From G963665405 sp963665405 (GTDB taxonomy: Bacteria; Chloroflexota; Dehalococcoidia; Lucifugimonadales; G963665405), in assembly GCA_963665405.2 (NCBI GenBank), contig CAXXUH010000004.1:372001-436000 (forward strand): a stretch of 64,000 nt of DNA. Direction: 5' to 3'. Of this stretch, positions 33,337 through 42,000 are shown one piece after another; the stretch's first letter is position 1; the number at the start of each line of letters is the position of its first letter. The notes beneath the pieces are model-generated. The model was not told the DNA's origin, made no database searches, and saw only the letters and a list, made by a program, of their open reading frames with translations. The translations under genes were made by a program, and so were the position numbers.

Positions 33337-33558
33337 GGACGCCCTCCTCGATTCCCGGCTCGGCCACACAGTCTAGCAGGTCGGGCAACCCACCATCCAT
33401 CATGACGCGGCGTCTCGTTTGCGGCCCGGCTTCCCAGGTGGTACGCTCGGAGCCGGCAAGATCGCGGGCGGTGGGAGACGCGACGCCGGTCATGGCCGCT
33501 CCCATGGTTTATCGCGCCTCGACAGCCTGCTGGAGAATGCCCAAGCGCAGGTACCGAT

Positions 33559-34320
33559 ATGGAGTGCGAACGCTGCGGACGAACGGGACCCGAAGGGTCG
33601 AACTTCTGCCCCGACTGCGGGAACAGGTACCCGCAGAGCGTCAAGTGTCCTCGCTGCGGCAACCAGAGCACTCCCGAAAGCCGCTTCTGCTTCAAGTGCG
33701 GTGCGAGCCTCCGGGAACTTTCAGCCTCCAGTGAGATCCCGGCGGCCGGGCCGGTCGGGGACCAGGCCGAGCGTCCGCGCTGGGAGCCACCTGGATGCCC
33801 TCGGTGTAGCGCGAGGATCCAGCCAGGCTCACCCTTCTGCTTTCGCTGCGGCTTTCCGTTCGATCGCGATCCCTCAACACTTGTACGACATGCCCCGGGG
33901 CTACCGGGGTTCGTCACCGCCGACCCGGCCGGCTTTTGGATCCGCTCTATCGCGTTCCTTGTCGATTCCGGGGTCGTGCTACTGGTAACGTTCCTTGTAT
34001 TCCGGGACGCGTTCCTTGAAACCGGGGAATTGGCGGTTAGCGTCAGTGGCTCGGGATACGACGACCTGGTCGGCGCCATATACTACACTGTTCTGATCGC
34101 CATCTGGGCGACCACGGCCGGCAAGAGGATATTCGGTCTGCGCGTCGTCAGGGCGGACGGGTCCAAGGTCGGAATCGGCCGCGCCTTTGTTCGCTATATC
34201 GCCTACTACTTGTCTGCCATCGTTCTGCTCATCGGCTTCATCATGATAGCGTTCAGAGAGGACAAGCGCGGGCTCCACGACCTGATCTGCGACACAGTCG
34301 TAATCAAACGGTCCAGCTAG
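33559..34320 (+). CDS. RDD-family membrane protein with N-terminal zinc ribbons
   Basis: 253 residues. Three CxxC-type zinc ribbons occupy residues 1-100 (CERCGR..FCPDCGNRY, KCPRCGN..FCFKCGA and CPRCSAR..FCFRCGF). From residue 120 an RDD domain follows: ADPAGFWIRSIAFLVDSGVVLL with first helix, VLIAIWATTAGKRIFGLRVV with second helix and the conserved K/R-x-x-GL motif, and IAYYLSAIVLLIGFIMIAF. The end DKRGLHDLICDTVVIKR is typical of RDD proteins. RDD proteins are poorly understood membrane proteins, some ion exchangers. It ends four bases before the PrsW gene, which also carries zinc ribbons, so the two are likely functional partners. Confidence 0.88.
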   Translation: MECERCGRTGPEGSNFCPDCGNRYPQSVKCPRCGNQSTPESRFCFKCGASLRELSASSEIPAAGPVGDQAERPRWEPPGCPRCSARIQPGSPFCFRCGFPFDRDPSTLVRHAPGLPGFVTADPAGFWIRSIAFLVDSGVVLLVTFLVFRDAFLETGELAVSVSGSGYDDLVGAIYYTVLIAIWATTAGKRIFGLRVVRADGSKVGIGRAFVRYIAYYLSAIVLLIGFIMIAFREDKRGLHDLICDTVVIKRSS

Positions 34321-34324
34321 GCCA

Positions 34325-35176
34325 TTGAACCCCGGCTTCCTCTTGATCGCCGTCGCCCCCGGCCTATTCTGGCTGTGGTTCTTCGCCCGGTACGATGTTT
34401 ACCGCCCTGCCCCTCGGAGGCTCATCGCCTGGACGTTCCTGTTCGGCTGTCTCGCGGTGGCACCCGCCGCGGCCATCGAATGGGTCTTTCTCAGAGACTC
34501 GATCGACGATGGCGGTGTGAGCCTCGCTGCCGTCAGCGCGGCGATGCTGCTGGTGGTGGGACCCGCCGAAGAGGTCGTGAAGTTCGCGGTCGTTCGTTTG
34601 TTCTCATACCGCTCCCGATATTTCGAGGAGCCGATGGACGGGCTGGTCTACGCCGCCGCGGCGAGCCTGGGGTTCGCGTCGGTCGAGAACCTGTTCTACG
34701 TGCTGAGCTTCGGCCCCGAGATCATGGTGGGCAGGGCGCCGGTCAGCACGCTGGCGCACGTCGTCTTCGGAAGCTTCTGGGGGTACGCGCTGGGGCTCCA
34801 TTTCCAGTCGGGCGGCAAGAGGCTGGGACTGGTGCTCGTGGGCCTGGCGTTCGCGGCGCTCGTTCACGCCTTCTTCAACATCGCGGTCTTCACTGTGCCT
34901 TTGCTTGCTTTGGTCATCGTCGTGGTCGGGGCTCTCTGGGTGGCGTCGCGGTTTCGGTGGGGACAGCGAGTCTCCCCGTTTCGTTACAGGCGGAACTACC
35001 CGAATGTTGGTTGCGGCTCCTGCGGCCGTCAGATAAGGATCGCCAGTCGCTTCTGCCGGTTCTGTGGCACCCCTAGGGAGGATGTGGGCGCAGATCTCTT
35101 CTGCGGGTTCTGCCATACGCGCAACCGTCCCGACGCGGCGTTCTGCACGCACTGCGGGGATAGGCTCGTGCGCTAG
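34325..35176 (+). CDS. PrsW-family intramembrane protease with C-terminal zinc ribbons
   Basis: 283 residues from TTG 34325. The PrsW/CPBP-like core has several membrane helices and the catalytic motifs GPAEEVVKFAVV (paired glutamates), LGFASVENLFYVL and LVHAFFNIAVF. PrsW in Bacillus cleaves the RsiW anti-sigma factor; here no sigma or anti-sigma gene is nearby. The tail carries two CxxC pairs twice (GCGSCGRQ..FCRFCGTPR and FCGFCHTR..FCTHCGDR), a double zinc ribbon like that on the neighbouring RDD protein. The ribbons face the cytoplasm if the topology is standard, and may recruit a shared partner. Confidence 0.85.
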   Translation: MNPGFLLIAVAPGLFWLWFFARYDVYRPAPRRLIAWTFLFGCLAVAPAAAIEWVFLRDSIDDGGVSLAAVSAAMLLVVGPAEEVVKFAVVRLFSYRSRYFEEPMDGLVYAAAASLGFASVENLFYVLSFGPEIMVGRAPVSTLAHVVFGSFWGYALGLHFQSGGKRLGLVLVGLAFAALVHAFFNIAVFTVPLLALVIVVVGALWVASRFRWGQRVSPFRYRRNYPNVGCGSCGRQIRIASRFCRFCGTPREDVGADLFCGFCHTRNRPDAAFCTHCGDRLVR

Positions 35177-35194
35177 ATCGGAGCCCCGGCGCGG

Positions 35195-38100
35195 CTACCT
35201 GAACATGGGCCGGGGCAGCCGGAGGAACTCCTTGTTTCGCCAGTCTCCTCGTTGTGGTAGCTCGGGGACGGAGGCTCTGGAGACCACCACGTTCAGGGTT
35301 CCCTCCCTTCGCGAGATGACGCCCTCGACCAGCAGCAGAGGCTCCCGAAGGATGAGCCGGTACCTCTCATAGGTGGCGTTCCAGATAATCAGAGGGATCA
35401 GGCCGGTCTCATCCTCCAGCGTGATGAAGTAGGCGTTGGCCGCGGGGTGCTGAAGCGGCCTGGCGACCAGCCCGGCGACCCTGACCTCACGACCGTCCTC
35501 CAGACCTCTGAGCTCCTCGGCGGGCACCAGGTCGCCGCCCAGGTATGGTCTGAGCTTCTCCATGAGATGGCCGGTAGGGTAGAGGCCCAGGGTCCGGTAC
35601 TCCGACTCCATCCGCTCCCAGTCGCTGAGTCCCGCAAGCGCCACCATGTCCTGATCGACGGGAAGCTCCAGGGCGCGCTGCCTGGAGGCGGGCCGGTATC
35701 GCAGGCCGACCTCCCATAGAAGCGATCGTCTGTCCTCTTCCAGGGAGTCGAACGCCCCGGCGTGCACCAGACCCTCGACGACCTCCCGCTTCAGCCCGGT
35801 CCGGTGCATGAGGTCCCCCAGCGACGCAAACGGCCCCCCGGCCTCCCTCTCCTCGGTTATCGTGGCGCAGGCGGCCTCGCCCAGGTTTGCGATGCTGAAG
35901 AAACCCAGCCTTATGCGGTCGTCCTCTATGATGCACTTGATCGCGCTCTTGTTGATGTCCGGGTTGAGGATGCGGACCCCGTGGTGCTTCGCGTCCTCTT
36001 TGAGCGATTCGAGGCCCCAGAAGCCCATCGGCTGCTGGTTGAACAGCCCGGTCATGAACTCCAGCGGGTGGTAGTGCTTGAGCCAGGCGAGCTGGTAGGC
36101 GGTGACGCCGAACGCCACGGCATGCGCCTCGGGGAACATGTAGAGGCCGTTGAACTTCTCGAAGATCTTCCTGGCCGTTTTCTCGTCGACGCCCTTCTTC
36201 AGGGCGCCGCCCCTGAACTTCTGCCAGTAGGCCTCGATCAGATCGCCCGCGTTCTTCCTGCTGAAGGCACGGCGCATCTGATCGGCCTCGTGTGGATTCA
36301 GCCCTCCGACGTCGATGGCCAGGTGGTTCATCTGGTCCTGATAGAGGACGACCCCCAGGGTGCGCTCCAGCGCGCGGCGCTCGAGGGGATGATCGTAGGT
36401 CACCTCCTCCGTGCCGGAGCGCCGGTGGATGAAGCGCGTTACGCCGTCCTGCACGCCCACGCCGGGCCTGACGCACGCGACCTCGAAGGCCATGTCCAGG
36501 AGGTTCCTTGGCTTGAGCCGGATGATGGTCTGCTGCTGCGCGGCGCTCTCGACCTGGAAGACACCGATGGTGTCCCCGGAGCAGAGCGTGTCGTAGACGG
36601 CCGGGTCCTCGAAATCTATCCGGGTGATGTCCACGGAGCGCCCTGTCCGCTCCTCGATCATTTGGAGCGCGTCCTGCAGCTGGGACAGCGCCCCGAGGGC
36701 GAGGAAGTCTATCTTGACCATCGCCGCGTCGTCGAGGTCGTCCTTGTCCCACTGGACGATGTACCGCCCGTCGATGGCTCCCCTCTGGACGGGAACCAGG
36801 TCTGTCAGCGGCACGGAGCTGAGTATCATTCCGCCGGAGTGCTGCCCCACGTACCTGGGCGCCCCGTCGAGCTGAGCCGCGAGACGTATCAGGTCCCTCC
36901 ATCCGGGGCGATCCAGCGCGTCGCTGAACTCCGGCAGGCGCTGCATCTCCTTCTTCAGATTCTTCGCGCGGGTGTGGTCCACCCGCTTCGCCAGCCGGGC
37001 CACCTGGTCCCCCGGCAGCCCCAGCGCCTTGCCCAGGTCTCGAATGGCGCCCTTGATGTGGTAGGTGCTCCTCATCCCCGTGAGCGCCGCCCGGTCCCAC
37101 CCCCACTCCTTGTGAACGGCCAGTATCAGCTCCTCCCGGATGTTCCTGGGGAAGTCCAGGTCGATGTCCAGGGCGATCGCCATCAGGTCGTCGGGCAGGA
37201 ATCTCTCCAGGGAGAGGTCGTACACGAGCGGGTCGATATGGGACAGCCCGATGAGGTACCCGACGAGCAGCGCGACGGAGGAGCCTCGTCCCCGTCCCGG
37301 CGGACGCTCCTCCAGAGGAACCTCGGGATCGGACAGGCCCAGCTCTATCATCACCTTCCTGGCCAGCTGAACGATGTCGTAGTAGTGAAGGAGGAAGCCC
37401 GCCAGGTCGCGCTTCCTGATGAGACGGAACTCCTCCTGGAGCCTCGCCTCGACCCTGGGAGTGATCGAGCCGTACTTGCGCAGCGCCGCCTCGCGGCAGA
37501 GCTTCTCCAGATACTCGTGAGGCGGAGACCCGCCGGGCACGTCGTATTGGGGGAAGCGGTACTTCAGGTCCCTGGTCAGGTCGAAGGTGCAGCGCTCCGC
37601 GATCCTCACGGTGTTCACGATGGCCTCGGGGCAATCCTTGAACAGATAGGCCATCTCCTCAGGAGTCTTCAAGAAGAACTCTGAGCTGGCCTTCCTCTCC
37701 CTGTGGGTCTCCTCGAGCGTCTTGGAGAGTTTGATCGCGACGAGGCAGTCGTGTAGCTGGTGGTAGTCGCGGACGTGGTAGTGGACGTTGTTGGTGGCGA
37801 CGACGCCGACGCCCAGGTCTCCGGCAAGCTCCACCAGCAGCCGGTTGCGCCTGGTGTCTCCCTTCACGAGATTCTGCTGCAGCTCGAGATAGAAGCTCTG
37901 GGGGCCGAACCAGTCCAGGTATCGTTCGGCCACCGACCGGGCCTCGTCGATCCTGCCGGCCTCCACGAGGGAGGGTATCTCGCCCTGTCTGCATCCGGAC
38001 AGGACGATCAGGCCCTTCGCGTGCTCCGGAAGAACGCGGATGTCCAGCTCGGGCTCCGTTCGCTCCTGGGCGAAGACGTGGGAGAGCGAGAGCAGGCGGC

Positions 38101-38374
38101 ACAGATTGGAGTAACCCTCGACCGTCTCCGCCAGGGCCGTCAGATGATGGCCGCCCTCGAGCGTGAGCTCGACCCCGAGGATCCCGTGGAGGCCCAGGGA
38201 CCGGCTGACCTGCGCGAACCGCATGGCGCCGCTCAGGTTGTCATGGTCGGTCAGGGCGAGGCCCACGTATCCCAGCTCCCCGGCCCTGGCGATCAGCTGA
38301 TCGACCGAGGACGCCCCGTGCTTGAAGGAGAAGTGGCTGTGGCAGTGAAGCTCAGCGTACTGGGGAGAAGCCAT
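35195..38374 (-). CDS. dnaE2: error-prone DNA polymerase III alpha (DnaE2)
   Basis: 1059 residues, the usual DnaE2 length. An N-terminal PHP domain (ELHCHSHFSFKHGASSVDQL, LALTDHDNLSGAMRFA) is followed by the C-family polymerase palm with IALDIDLDFPRNIREE near residue 400, the catalytic aspartates. Other landmarks are RGSSVALLVGYLIG, GMILSSVPLTDLVPVQ, VKIDFLALGALSQL, CVRPGVGVQDGV, and an OB domain near the end (VRVAGLVARPLQHP). DnaE2 carries out mutagenic translesion synthesis together with ImuB and the beta clamp. It is the last gene of an SOS-controlled operon with a DUF6504-like gene (3 bases upstream) and imuB. Confidence 0.95.
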   Translation of the reverse strand: MASPQYAELHCHSHFSFKHGASSVDQLIARAGELGYVGLALTDHDNLSGAMRFAQVSRSLGLHGILGVELTLEGGHHLTALAETVEGYSNLCRLLSLSHVFAQERTEPELDIRVLPEHAKGLIVLSGCRQGEIPSLVEAGRIDEARSVAERYLDWFGPQSFYLELQQNLVKGDTRRNRLLVELAGDLGVGVVATNNVHYHVRDYHQLHDCLVAIKLSKTLEETHRERKASSEFFLKTPEEMAYLFKDCPEAIVNTVRIAERCTFDLTRDLKYRFPQYDVPGGSPPHEYLEKLCREAALRKYGSITPRVEARLQEEFRLIRKRDLAGFLLHYYDIVQLARKVMIELGLSDPEVPLEERPPGRGRGSSVALLVGYLIGLSHIDPLVYDLSLERFLPDDLMAIALDIDLDFPRNIREELILAVHKEWGWDRAALTGMRSTYHIKGAIRDLGKALGLPGDQVARLAKRVDHTRAKNLKKEMQRLPEFSDALDRPGWRDLIRLAAQLDGAPRYVGQHSGGMILSSVPLTDLVPVQRGAIDGRYIVQWDKDDLDDAAMVKIDFLALGALSQLQDALQMIEERTGRSVDITRIDFEDPAVYDTLCSGDTIGVFQVESAAQQQTIIRLKPRNLLDMAFEVACVRPGVGVQDGVTRFIHRRSGTEEVTYDHPLERRALERTLGVVLYQDQMNHLAIDVGGLNPHEADQMRRAFSRKNAGDLIEAYWQKFRGGALKKGVDEKTARKIFEKFNGLYMFPEAHAVAFGVTAYQLAWLKHYHPLEFMTGLFNQQPMGFWGLESLKEDAKHHGVRILNPDINKSAIKCIIEDDRIRLGFFSIANLGEAACATITEEREAGGPFASLGDLMHRTGLKREVVEGLVHAGAFDSLEEDRRSLLWEVGLRYRPASRQRALELPVDQDMVALAGLSDWERMESEYRTLGLYPTGHLMEKLRPYLGGDLVPAEELRGLEDGREVRVAGLVARPLQHPAANAYFITLEDETGLIPLIIWNATYERYRLILREPLLLVEGVISRREGTLNVVVSRASVPELPQRGDWRNKEFLRLPRPMFR

Positions 38375-38377
38375 GCC

Positions 38378-38662
38378 TCAGCCTGCCTGCCTGTACCATC
38401 TGCCGGTGAAGAGGTCCTTGAAGACGGTCAGGCGCTGCCCTTCTTCGAGGACGCACTCGAAGTACCTCCGCGATATGGGCCGCTCGCGCCACCACTCGTC
38501 GTCCAGACGCCAGGTATCCTCCACCGACTCCACCGGCGCCGGCGTCTGCTTGAGGAAGATCTTGCTGGGTCCGTCCTCGGATTCGACGACCCTCACCGGT
38601 CGAGGCTGTATCAGCGGACGACCGGCAGCAGGGCGTGCCGGCGCTCCGGTATTCTTGACCAT
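38378..38662 (-). CDS. DUF6504-like small protein of the ImuB-DnaE2 operon
   Basis: 94 residues from ATG 38662, overlapping the imuB 3' end by 52 bases in another frame. PRPVRVVESEDGPSKIF, then VEDTWRLDDEWWRERPISRR and FECVLEEGQRLTVFKDLFTG show the W-x-x-DDEWWR..I.R.Y pattern of a small domain that lies after imuB in actinobacteria and Chloroflexota. Its function is unknown; its position between imuB and dnaE2, with three bases to dnaE2, suggests a mutasome accessory factor. Confidence 0.75.
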   Translation of the reverse strand: MVKNTGAPARPAAGRPLIQPRPVRVVESEDGPSKIFLKQTPAPVESVEDTWRLDDEWWRERPISRRYFECVLEEGQRLTVFKDLFTGRWYRQAG

Positions 38663-39789
38663 GGCTCCACGTCCCTTATATGGAAGATCGGGGTCTCCTC
38701 TCCGAGTACCGCGTCCAGCTGCCTGATGGCGTCCTGCAGCTGGCGCCGCTTTCGGACCTCCTGGAAGAGGCTGGACTGATGTCCCGTTTCGCCCGTGAGG
38801 CCCTCCAGTACGATGGCCAGGTCCTCCAGCGGTCCGGGGATGGTGGCGTTCTCCAGGCCGGACTTGATTCGCGATATCGCCTGATGGGGCTCGCCGACGG
38901 GCGCCTTGAAGGTGAACCGCTTTCCCCAGGCCGCCCTCCTCCAGACGTGCGCCTGAAGGGTGATGAGGCGCGCGCACCGTCCGCGCCGCTCCGGGCGCTG
39001 GAACACCCTCCCGAGCAAGACCTCGGCTGCCAGCACTATGTGCTCCAGGGCCGACACGGGCTCGGCGAACGAGAGGCTCTCCGAGATGGTCTCCTCGACC
39101 CTTCGAGGTATCACCGGGTCGTTGTCGGCTCCGCTGGCAAGCTCCCAGATCCGCTTCCCGATGGGTCCGAACTGAGACTGCATCGCTCCCAGGGGAAGCG
39201 CCGCCACGTCTCCCAGAACATGCAGGGCGAACTGGTGCAGCGCCGTCCTGACCTTGAAGCTGACCGGGAGAACGTCTACCGGGAAACCCTCCAGGAAGCT
39301 GAGGTCGGGAGGGGCTCTGAACGCCGCTCCCGGCTTTGCCGACAGCGCGGCCAGATACGCCTCAAACTTGCCGCGTCCGGCGCCGAGGTGGGCGCCATAG
39401 TGATCCGGTATCGCCCTGTGCAAGGCCAGAATGAGCCGGGCGTCTCCGCCGTACAGATCCTGGAGACCGTCCATGCCGACGTAGGCACAGCCCGGCCCTG
39501 CGTCCTCGATGTCCGGGCTTCGCTGAGAGAGGGCATCGAGAATCTGGTCGAACATGGAGTCGTAGTAGGAGTCGTCGGCCTCGACGAGCCTGGCGGACCG
39601 GGCGAACGTCACCGCCTGTCGAAGCTGCATCCCGGGCTGGACCCCTGAAAGAGAGGGAGAGTAATCAGCAATGGTCCTCTGGCTGCCCTCGGTCCTGACA
39701 AGGAGGACGTGCCGGCTCCGCAGCTCCGGCAGACGTTGGGCCTCGGCCTTCAGACGAAAATGAGGAATCAGGACACACGCTACGCTCAT
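38611..39789 (-). CDS. imuB: ImuB-like Y-family polymerase homologue (non-catalytic)
   Basis: 392 residues. The Y-family layout is recognisable: SVACVLIPHFRLKAEAQRLP at the start, YSPSLSGVQPGMQLRQA, GCAYVGMDGLQDLYG in the place of the SIDEAY catalytic motif, then thumb (GAGRGKFEAYLAALSAKPG) and little-finger regions. The first catalytic aspartate (usual DxDxFFA) is absent and the second site reads GMDGLQ, as in ImuB proteins, which bridge the clamp and DnaE2 and do not polymerise. No ImuA (RecA-like) gene is next to it. An SOS box with promoter lies 40 bases upstream. Confidence 0.88.
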   Translation of the reverse strand: MSVACVLIPHFRLKAEAQRLPELRSRHVLLVRTEGSQRTIADYSPSLSGVQPGMQLRQAVTFARSARLVEADDSYYDSMFDQILDALSQRSPDIEDAGPGCAYVGMDGLQDLYGGDARLILALHRAIPDHYGAHLGAGRGKFEAYLAALSAKPGAAFRAPPDLSFLEGFPVDVLPVSFKVRTALHQFALHVLGDVAALPLGAMQSQFGPIGKRIWELASGADNDPVIPRRVEETISESLSFAEPVSALEHIVLAAEVLLGRVFQRPERRGRCARLITLQAHVWRRAAWGKRFTFKAPVGEPHQAISRIKSGLENATIPGPLEDLAIVLEGLTGETGHQSSLFQEVRKRRQLQDAIRQLDAVLGEETPIFHIRDVEPWSRIPERRHALLPVVR

Positions 39790-39823
39790 TGAGCCCCCCG
39801 CACCAAAGGGATGAACAGGCTCA

Positions 39824-39853
39824 AGAATAGAACACGCGTTCTTGTGTTGTCAA
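39824..39853 (-). promoter_or_regulatory. SOS-regulated promoter with LexA box
   Basis: Minus strand: perfect -35 TTGACA (39853-39848), 18-base spacer, -10 TATTCT (39829-39824). Inside the spacer lies AGAAC-ACGC-GTTCT (39829-39842), which matches the GAAC-N4-GTTC LexA box of Gram-positive-type SOS systems. LexA bound here would cover the promoter of imuB, the DUF6504-like gene and dnaE2. Confidence 0.85.
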
Positions 39854-39916
39854 GGCATTCTCTGGGGGTTCCAGGGGCACTTATCCTCCTGGCGGACGAA
39901 GGGTCTCCCCACGAAT

Positions 39917-39950
39917 TGTCATTCTGAACGGAGTGAAGAATCTGGGGAGG
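39917..39950. repeat. GTCATTCTGA-type dispersed repeat half
   Basis: TGTCATTCTGAACGGAGTG followed by AAGAATCTGGGGAGG; closely matches 41719-41754. A known style of intergenic inverted repeat in many bacteria. Confidence 0.65.
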
Positions 39951-39980
39951 AGAGGGGCGTCCTTCGGTAGGGGTGTGCAG

Positions 39981-40024
39981 AGGGGCGTAGCCCCTATGCC
40001 GGGAGTATGAGAGTGTCCCTCAGA
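39981..40024. repeat. dispersed double-hairpin repeat, copy B
   Basis: First stem AGGGGC-GTA-GCCCCT (39981-39995), link ATGCCGGGAG, second stem TATGAGAG-TGT-CCCTCAGA with mismatches. Confidence 0.7.
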
Positions 40025-40261
40025 ACAACCTTCTTTCTTTTTTCAGGGGAGGGCGCTGGCGTCTCTCCAGACGCCGCGTCACCTTCGAGGACGCTCGCCC
40101 CCTGGCGGTCCTTCCGCAGAAGGATTGGGGGTGTCCCCAGCAAAACGAGGGTGGGTGTGCGGGCAAGACGACCTTGTCGCAGCCATACTCAGGCCTTAGA
40201 ATCGGGTGCGCAGACCTCTGCTGCAACGAACGGATCAACGAACGGATCATAGGAGGGAGAC

Positions 40262-40708
40262 ATGCCCAAATTCCATTCAAGCGTCGTGGTCGACAGGCCG
40301 GTAAGCGCGGTCTTCGAGTTCGTGGCGGATGTTCAGAACCGCCTCAAGTATCAGGAAACACTGGCCGAGAGCACCCCGCTCTCGGACGCGGTCAAGGGGC
40401 TCGGAGCCACGGTTGACGATGTGCGCGTCGTTGGGGGAGGACGCCGGATGGAGTTCCGCACCGAGGTGACCGACTTCGAGCAGGACAAGCTGATCGGTTG
40501 GCGAAGTGTGTCGAAGACGTCGACCGCCGAAGGCACCGTGTCCTTCGAGGAGGCTGAAGGGGGGACCAGGGTGGACACCCTGGCCGAGTTCAAGCCAAAG
40601 GGCCTGTTCTGGCTGATCATGTGGTTCATCAAGGGCACGATACAGCGCCAGTTCGAGGACGACGCCAGCAGCTTGAAAAAGGTTGCGGAGGAGGAGATCT
40701 CCGGCTAG
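40262..40708 (+). CDS. SRPBCC family protein
   Basis: 148 residues, start preceded by AGGAGG. It has the helix-grip START-like fold: FHSSVVVDRPVSAVFEFVAD, YQETLAESTPLS, FRTEVTDFEQDKLIGWRS, then EGTVSFEEAEGGTRVDTLAEF and a hydrophobic segment (GLFWLIMWFIKG) leading to the C-terminal helix. The hydrophobic stretch suggests membrane or lipid contact. Ligand unknown. It lies 42 bases before a dehydrogenase gene on the same strand and may share its transcript. Confidence 0.85.
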   Translation: MPKFHSSVVVDRPVSAVFEFVADVQNRLKYQETLAESTPLSDAVKGLGATVDDVRVVGGGRRMEFRTEVTDFEQDKLIGWRSVSKTSTAEGTVSFEEAEGGTRVDTLAEFKPKGLFWLIMWFIKGTIQRQFEDDASSLKKVAEEEISG

Positions 40709-40750
40709 CCGTACTTGATGCGGAGACCCCATATGACGACGAGGACGAAC

Positions 40751-41653
40751 ATGCGGATCGGGTTCATAGGACTGGGGACGATGGGGGCTTCGATGGTCAG
40801 AAACCTCCTCAAGGGAGGCTACAGCGTGACCGCGTGGGACCGGGTTCCTCGCCTGGTGACCGAGACCGCGAAAGCTGGAGCCGGCGCGGCGACTTCGGCA
40901 AAGGACGCCGCCCGCCGGAGCGACGTGACCATCACGATGGTCACCGACACGCCCGACGTGGAGGAGGTCATCCTGGGTCCCGGCGGAGTCATCGATGGGG
41001 CGGCTCCGGACTCCGTCGTCGTAGACATGAGCACCATCTCGCCCGGCGTCAGCAGAAGCATCTCTCAGGCCCTCCAGGAGAAGGGTGTCCACATGCTGGA
41101 CGCTCCCGTCAGCGGCGGTCCGCAGGGGGCGGTGGACGCCACGCTCTCCATCATGGTGGGGGGCGATCGGGAGATCTTCGACAGGTGCGCTCCCATCTTC
41201 GAGAAGCTGGGCAGCAGGATAACCCTCTGCGGCGGCAGCGGCATGGGTGCGTCGGCCAAGCTGGGCAATCAGATCATAGGGCTCGGCAACGTGGCCGCCC
41301 TCTGCGAGGGTCTGGCGTTTGCCGTCCGGGCCGGGGTCGATCCGGCGGCGTTCATCCACGCCATCGGCGGCGGAGCCGCGTCCGGCTCGTGGATGGCCGA
41401 CACCCTCGGCCCGAAGATCCTCGACGGCGACTTCGACACCGGGAGCAAGATCTCCATCGTCGACAAGGACCTGCGCCTGGTCATGGATGCCGCCGGGGAG
41501 ATGGGACTTCCCCTGTTCACCACCCCGCTGATCAAGAGCCTCTACGATGCCGCAATGAACCTGGGGATGGGAGACAAAGGCATCCAGGCATACCTGCAGG
41601 TCCTGATGCATCTTGCCGGCATGGAAGAGGGTTTTCCGAAGCCTGACAAGTAG
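40751..41653 (+). CDS. beta-hydroxyacid dehydrogenase (3-hydroxyisobutyrate dehydrogenase family)
   Basis: 300 residues from ATG 40751 (GAGGA five bases upstream; ATG 40733 is also in frame). The NAD(P)-binding start MRIGFIGLGTMGASMVRNLL, substrate motif MLDAPVSGGPQGAVDATLSI, catalytic lysine region GASAKLGNQIIG and C-terminal FDTGSKISIVDKDLRL define the family (3-hydroxyisobutyrate, tartronate semialdehyde and related dehydrogenases). It oxidises a short beta-hydroxy acid or reduces the semialdehyde in the cytoplasm. Exact substrate unknown. No catabolic neighbour clarifies it. Confidence 0.92.
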   Translation: MRIGFIGLGTMGASMVRNLLKGGYSVTAWDRVPRLVTETAKAGAGAATSAKDAARRSDVTITMVTDTPDVEEVILGPGGVIDGAAPDSVVVDMSTISPGVSRSISQALQEKGVHMLDAPVSGGPQGAVDATLSIMVGGDREIFDRCAPIFEKLGSRITLCGGSGMGASAKLGNQIIGLGNVAALCEGLAFAVRAGVDPAAFIHAIGGGAASGSWMADTLGPKILDGDFDTGSKISIVDKDLRLVMDAAGEMGLPLFTTPLIKSLYDAAMNLGMGDKGIQAYLQVLMHLAGMEEGFPKPDK

Positions 41654-41718
41654 GAAGTGCAGGGGAGGCGAACCCCCGTGAAGTCATTCTGAGAGCTTGT
41701 GAGTAGCCCCTCGCTCCG

Positions 41719-41835
41719 TTGTCATTCTGAGCCGCGGCGAAGAATCTGGGGAGGTGGAGGGCCTCCCACGCGTACCCGATCAGGCCCCACCCCAGATCCT
41801 TCGTCATCTCGACACGTCGGGACTCCTCAGGATGA
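41719..41835. repeat. palindromic GTCATTCTGA-type element
   Basis: The left arm (41719-41754, TTGTCATTCTGAGCC through GAATCTGGGG) is mirrored by the right arm (41789-41835, CCCCAGATCCTTCG through CTCAGGATGAC). This MITE-like inverted repeat can fold on itself. Its left arm resembles 39917-39950. Confidence 0.7.
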
Positions 41836-41859
41836 CGATGCGGCAGCCGCAGGGGTTCT

Positions 41860-41904
41860 AAGGAGGCGGAGCCCCCTTCGCGGGGGTCTGGGGGTGTCCC
41901 CCAG
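41860..41904. repeat. dispersed double-hairpin repeat, copy C
   Basis: A weak first stem (AAGGAGGC-GGA-GCCCCCTT) and a perfect second stem CTGGGGG-TGT-CCCCCAG (41888-41904). Confidence 0.7.
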
Positions 41905-42000
41905 GATTTCCAAAACCCTTATGGGCGGGCGGGTGGGCAAGACGCCGGTGTTCAGAACGGTGTCCCGAGGGCGTCCTAAGGGGAGGTCTGAGCGAGAAGC

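Larger units (their letters stand above)
39790..40261. other. intergenic stretch with SOS promoter and two repeats
   Basis: Contains the imuB promoter and LexA box (39824-39853), a GTCATTCTGA-type repeat (39917-39950) and dispersed hairpin repeat copy B (39981-40024). I see no gene in the remainder; the purine-rich AGGAGG before 40262 serves the next gene. Confidence 0.6.
41654..42000. other. intergenic stretch filled with repeats
   Basis: Holds a short AAGTCATTCTGAGAG partial copy near 41683, the paired GTCATTCTGA element (41719-41835) and double-hairpin copy C (41860-41904) followed by a G-rich tail. No gene. Confidence 0.65.

Noticed and set aside
35762..37684. 640-codon frame opposite dnaE2
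   Set aside because: Pure antisense of a strongly conserved gene with no domain of its own.
40277..41611. 444-codon frame antisense to the SRPBCC and dehydrogenase genes
   Set aside because: Spans two confident genes on the opposite strand and has no conserved motif.
41532..41807. 91-codon frame with RFFAAAQNDN
   Set aside because: Translation of the GTCATTCTGA repeat; such peptides recur wherever that repeat occurs.
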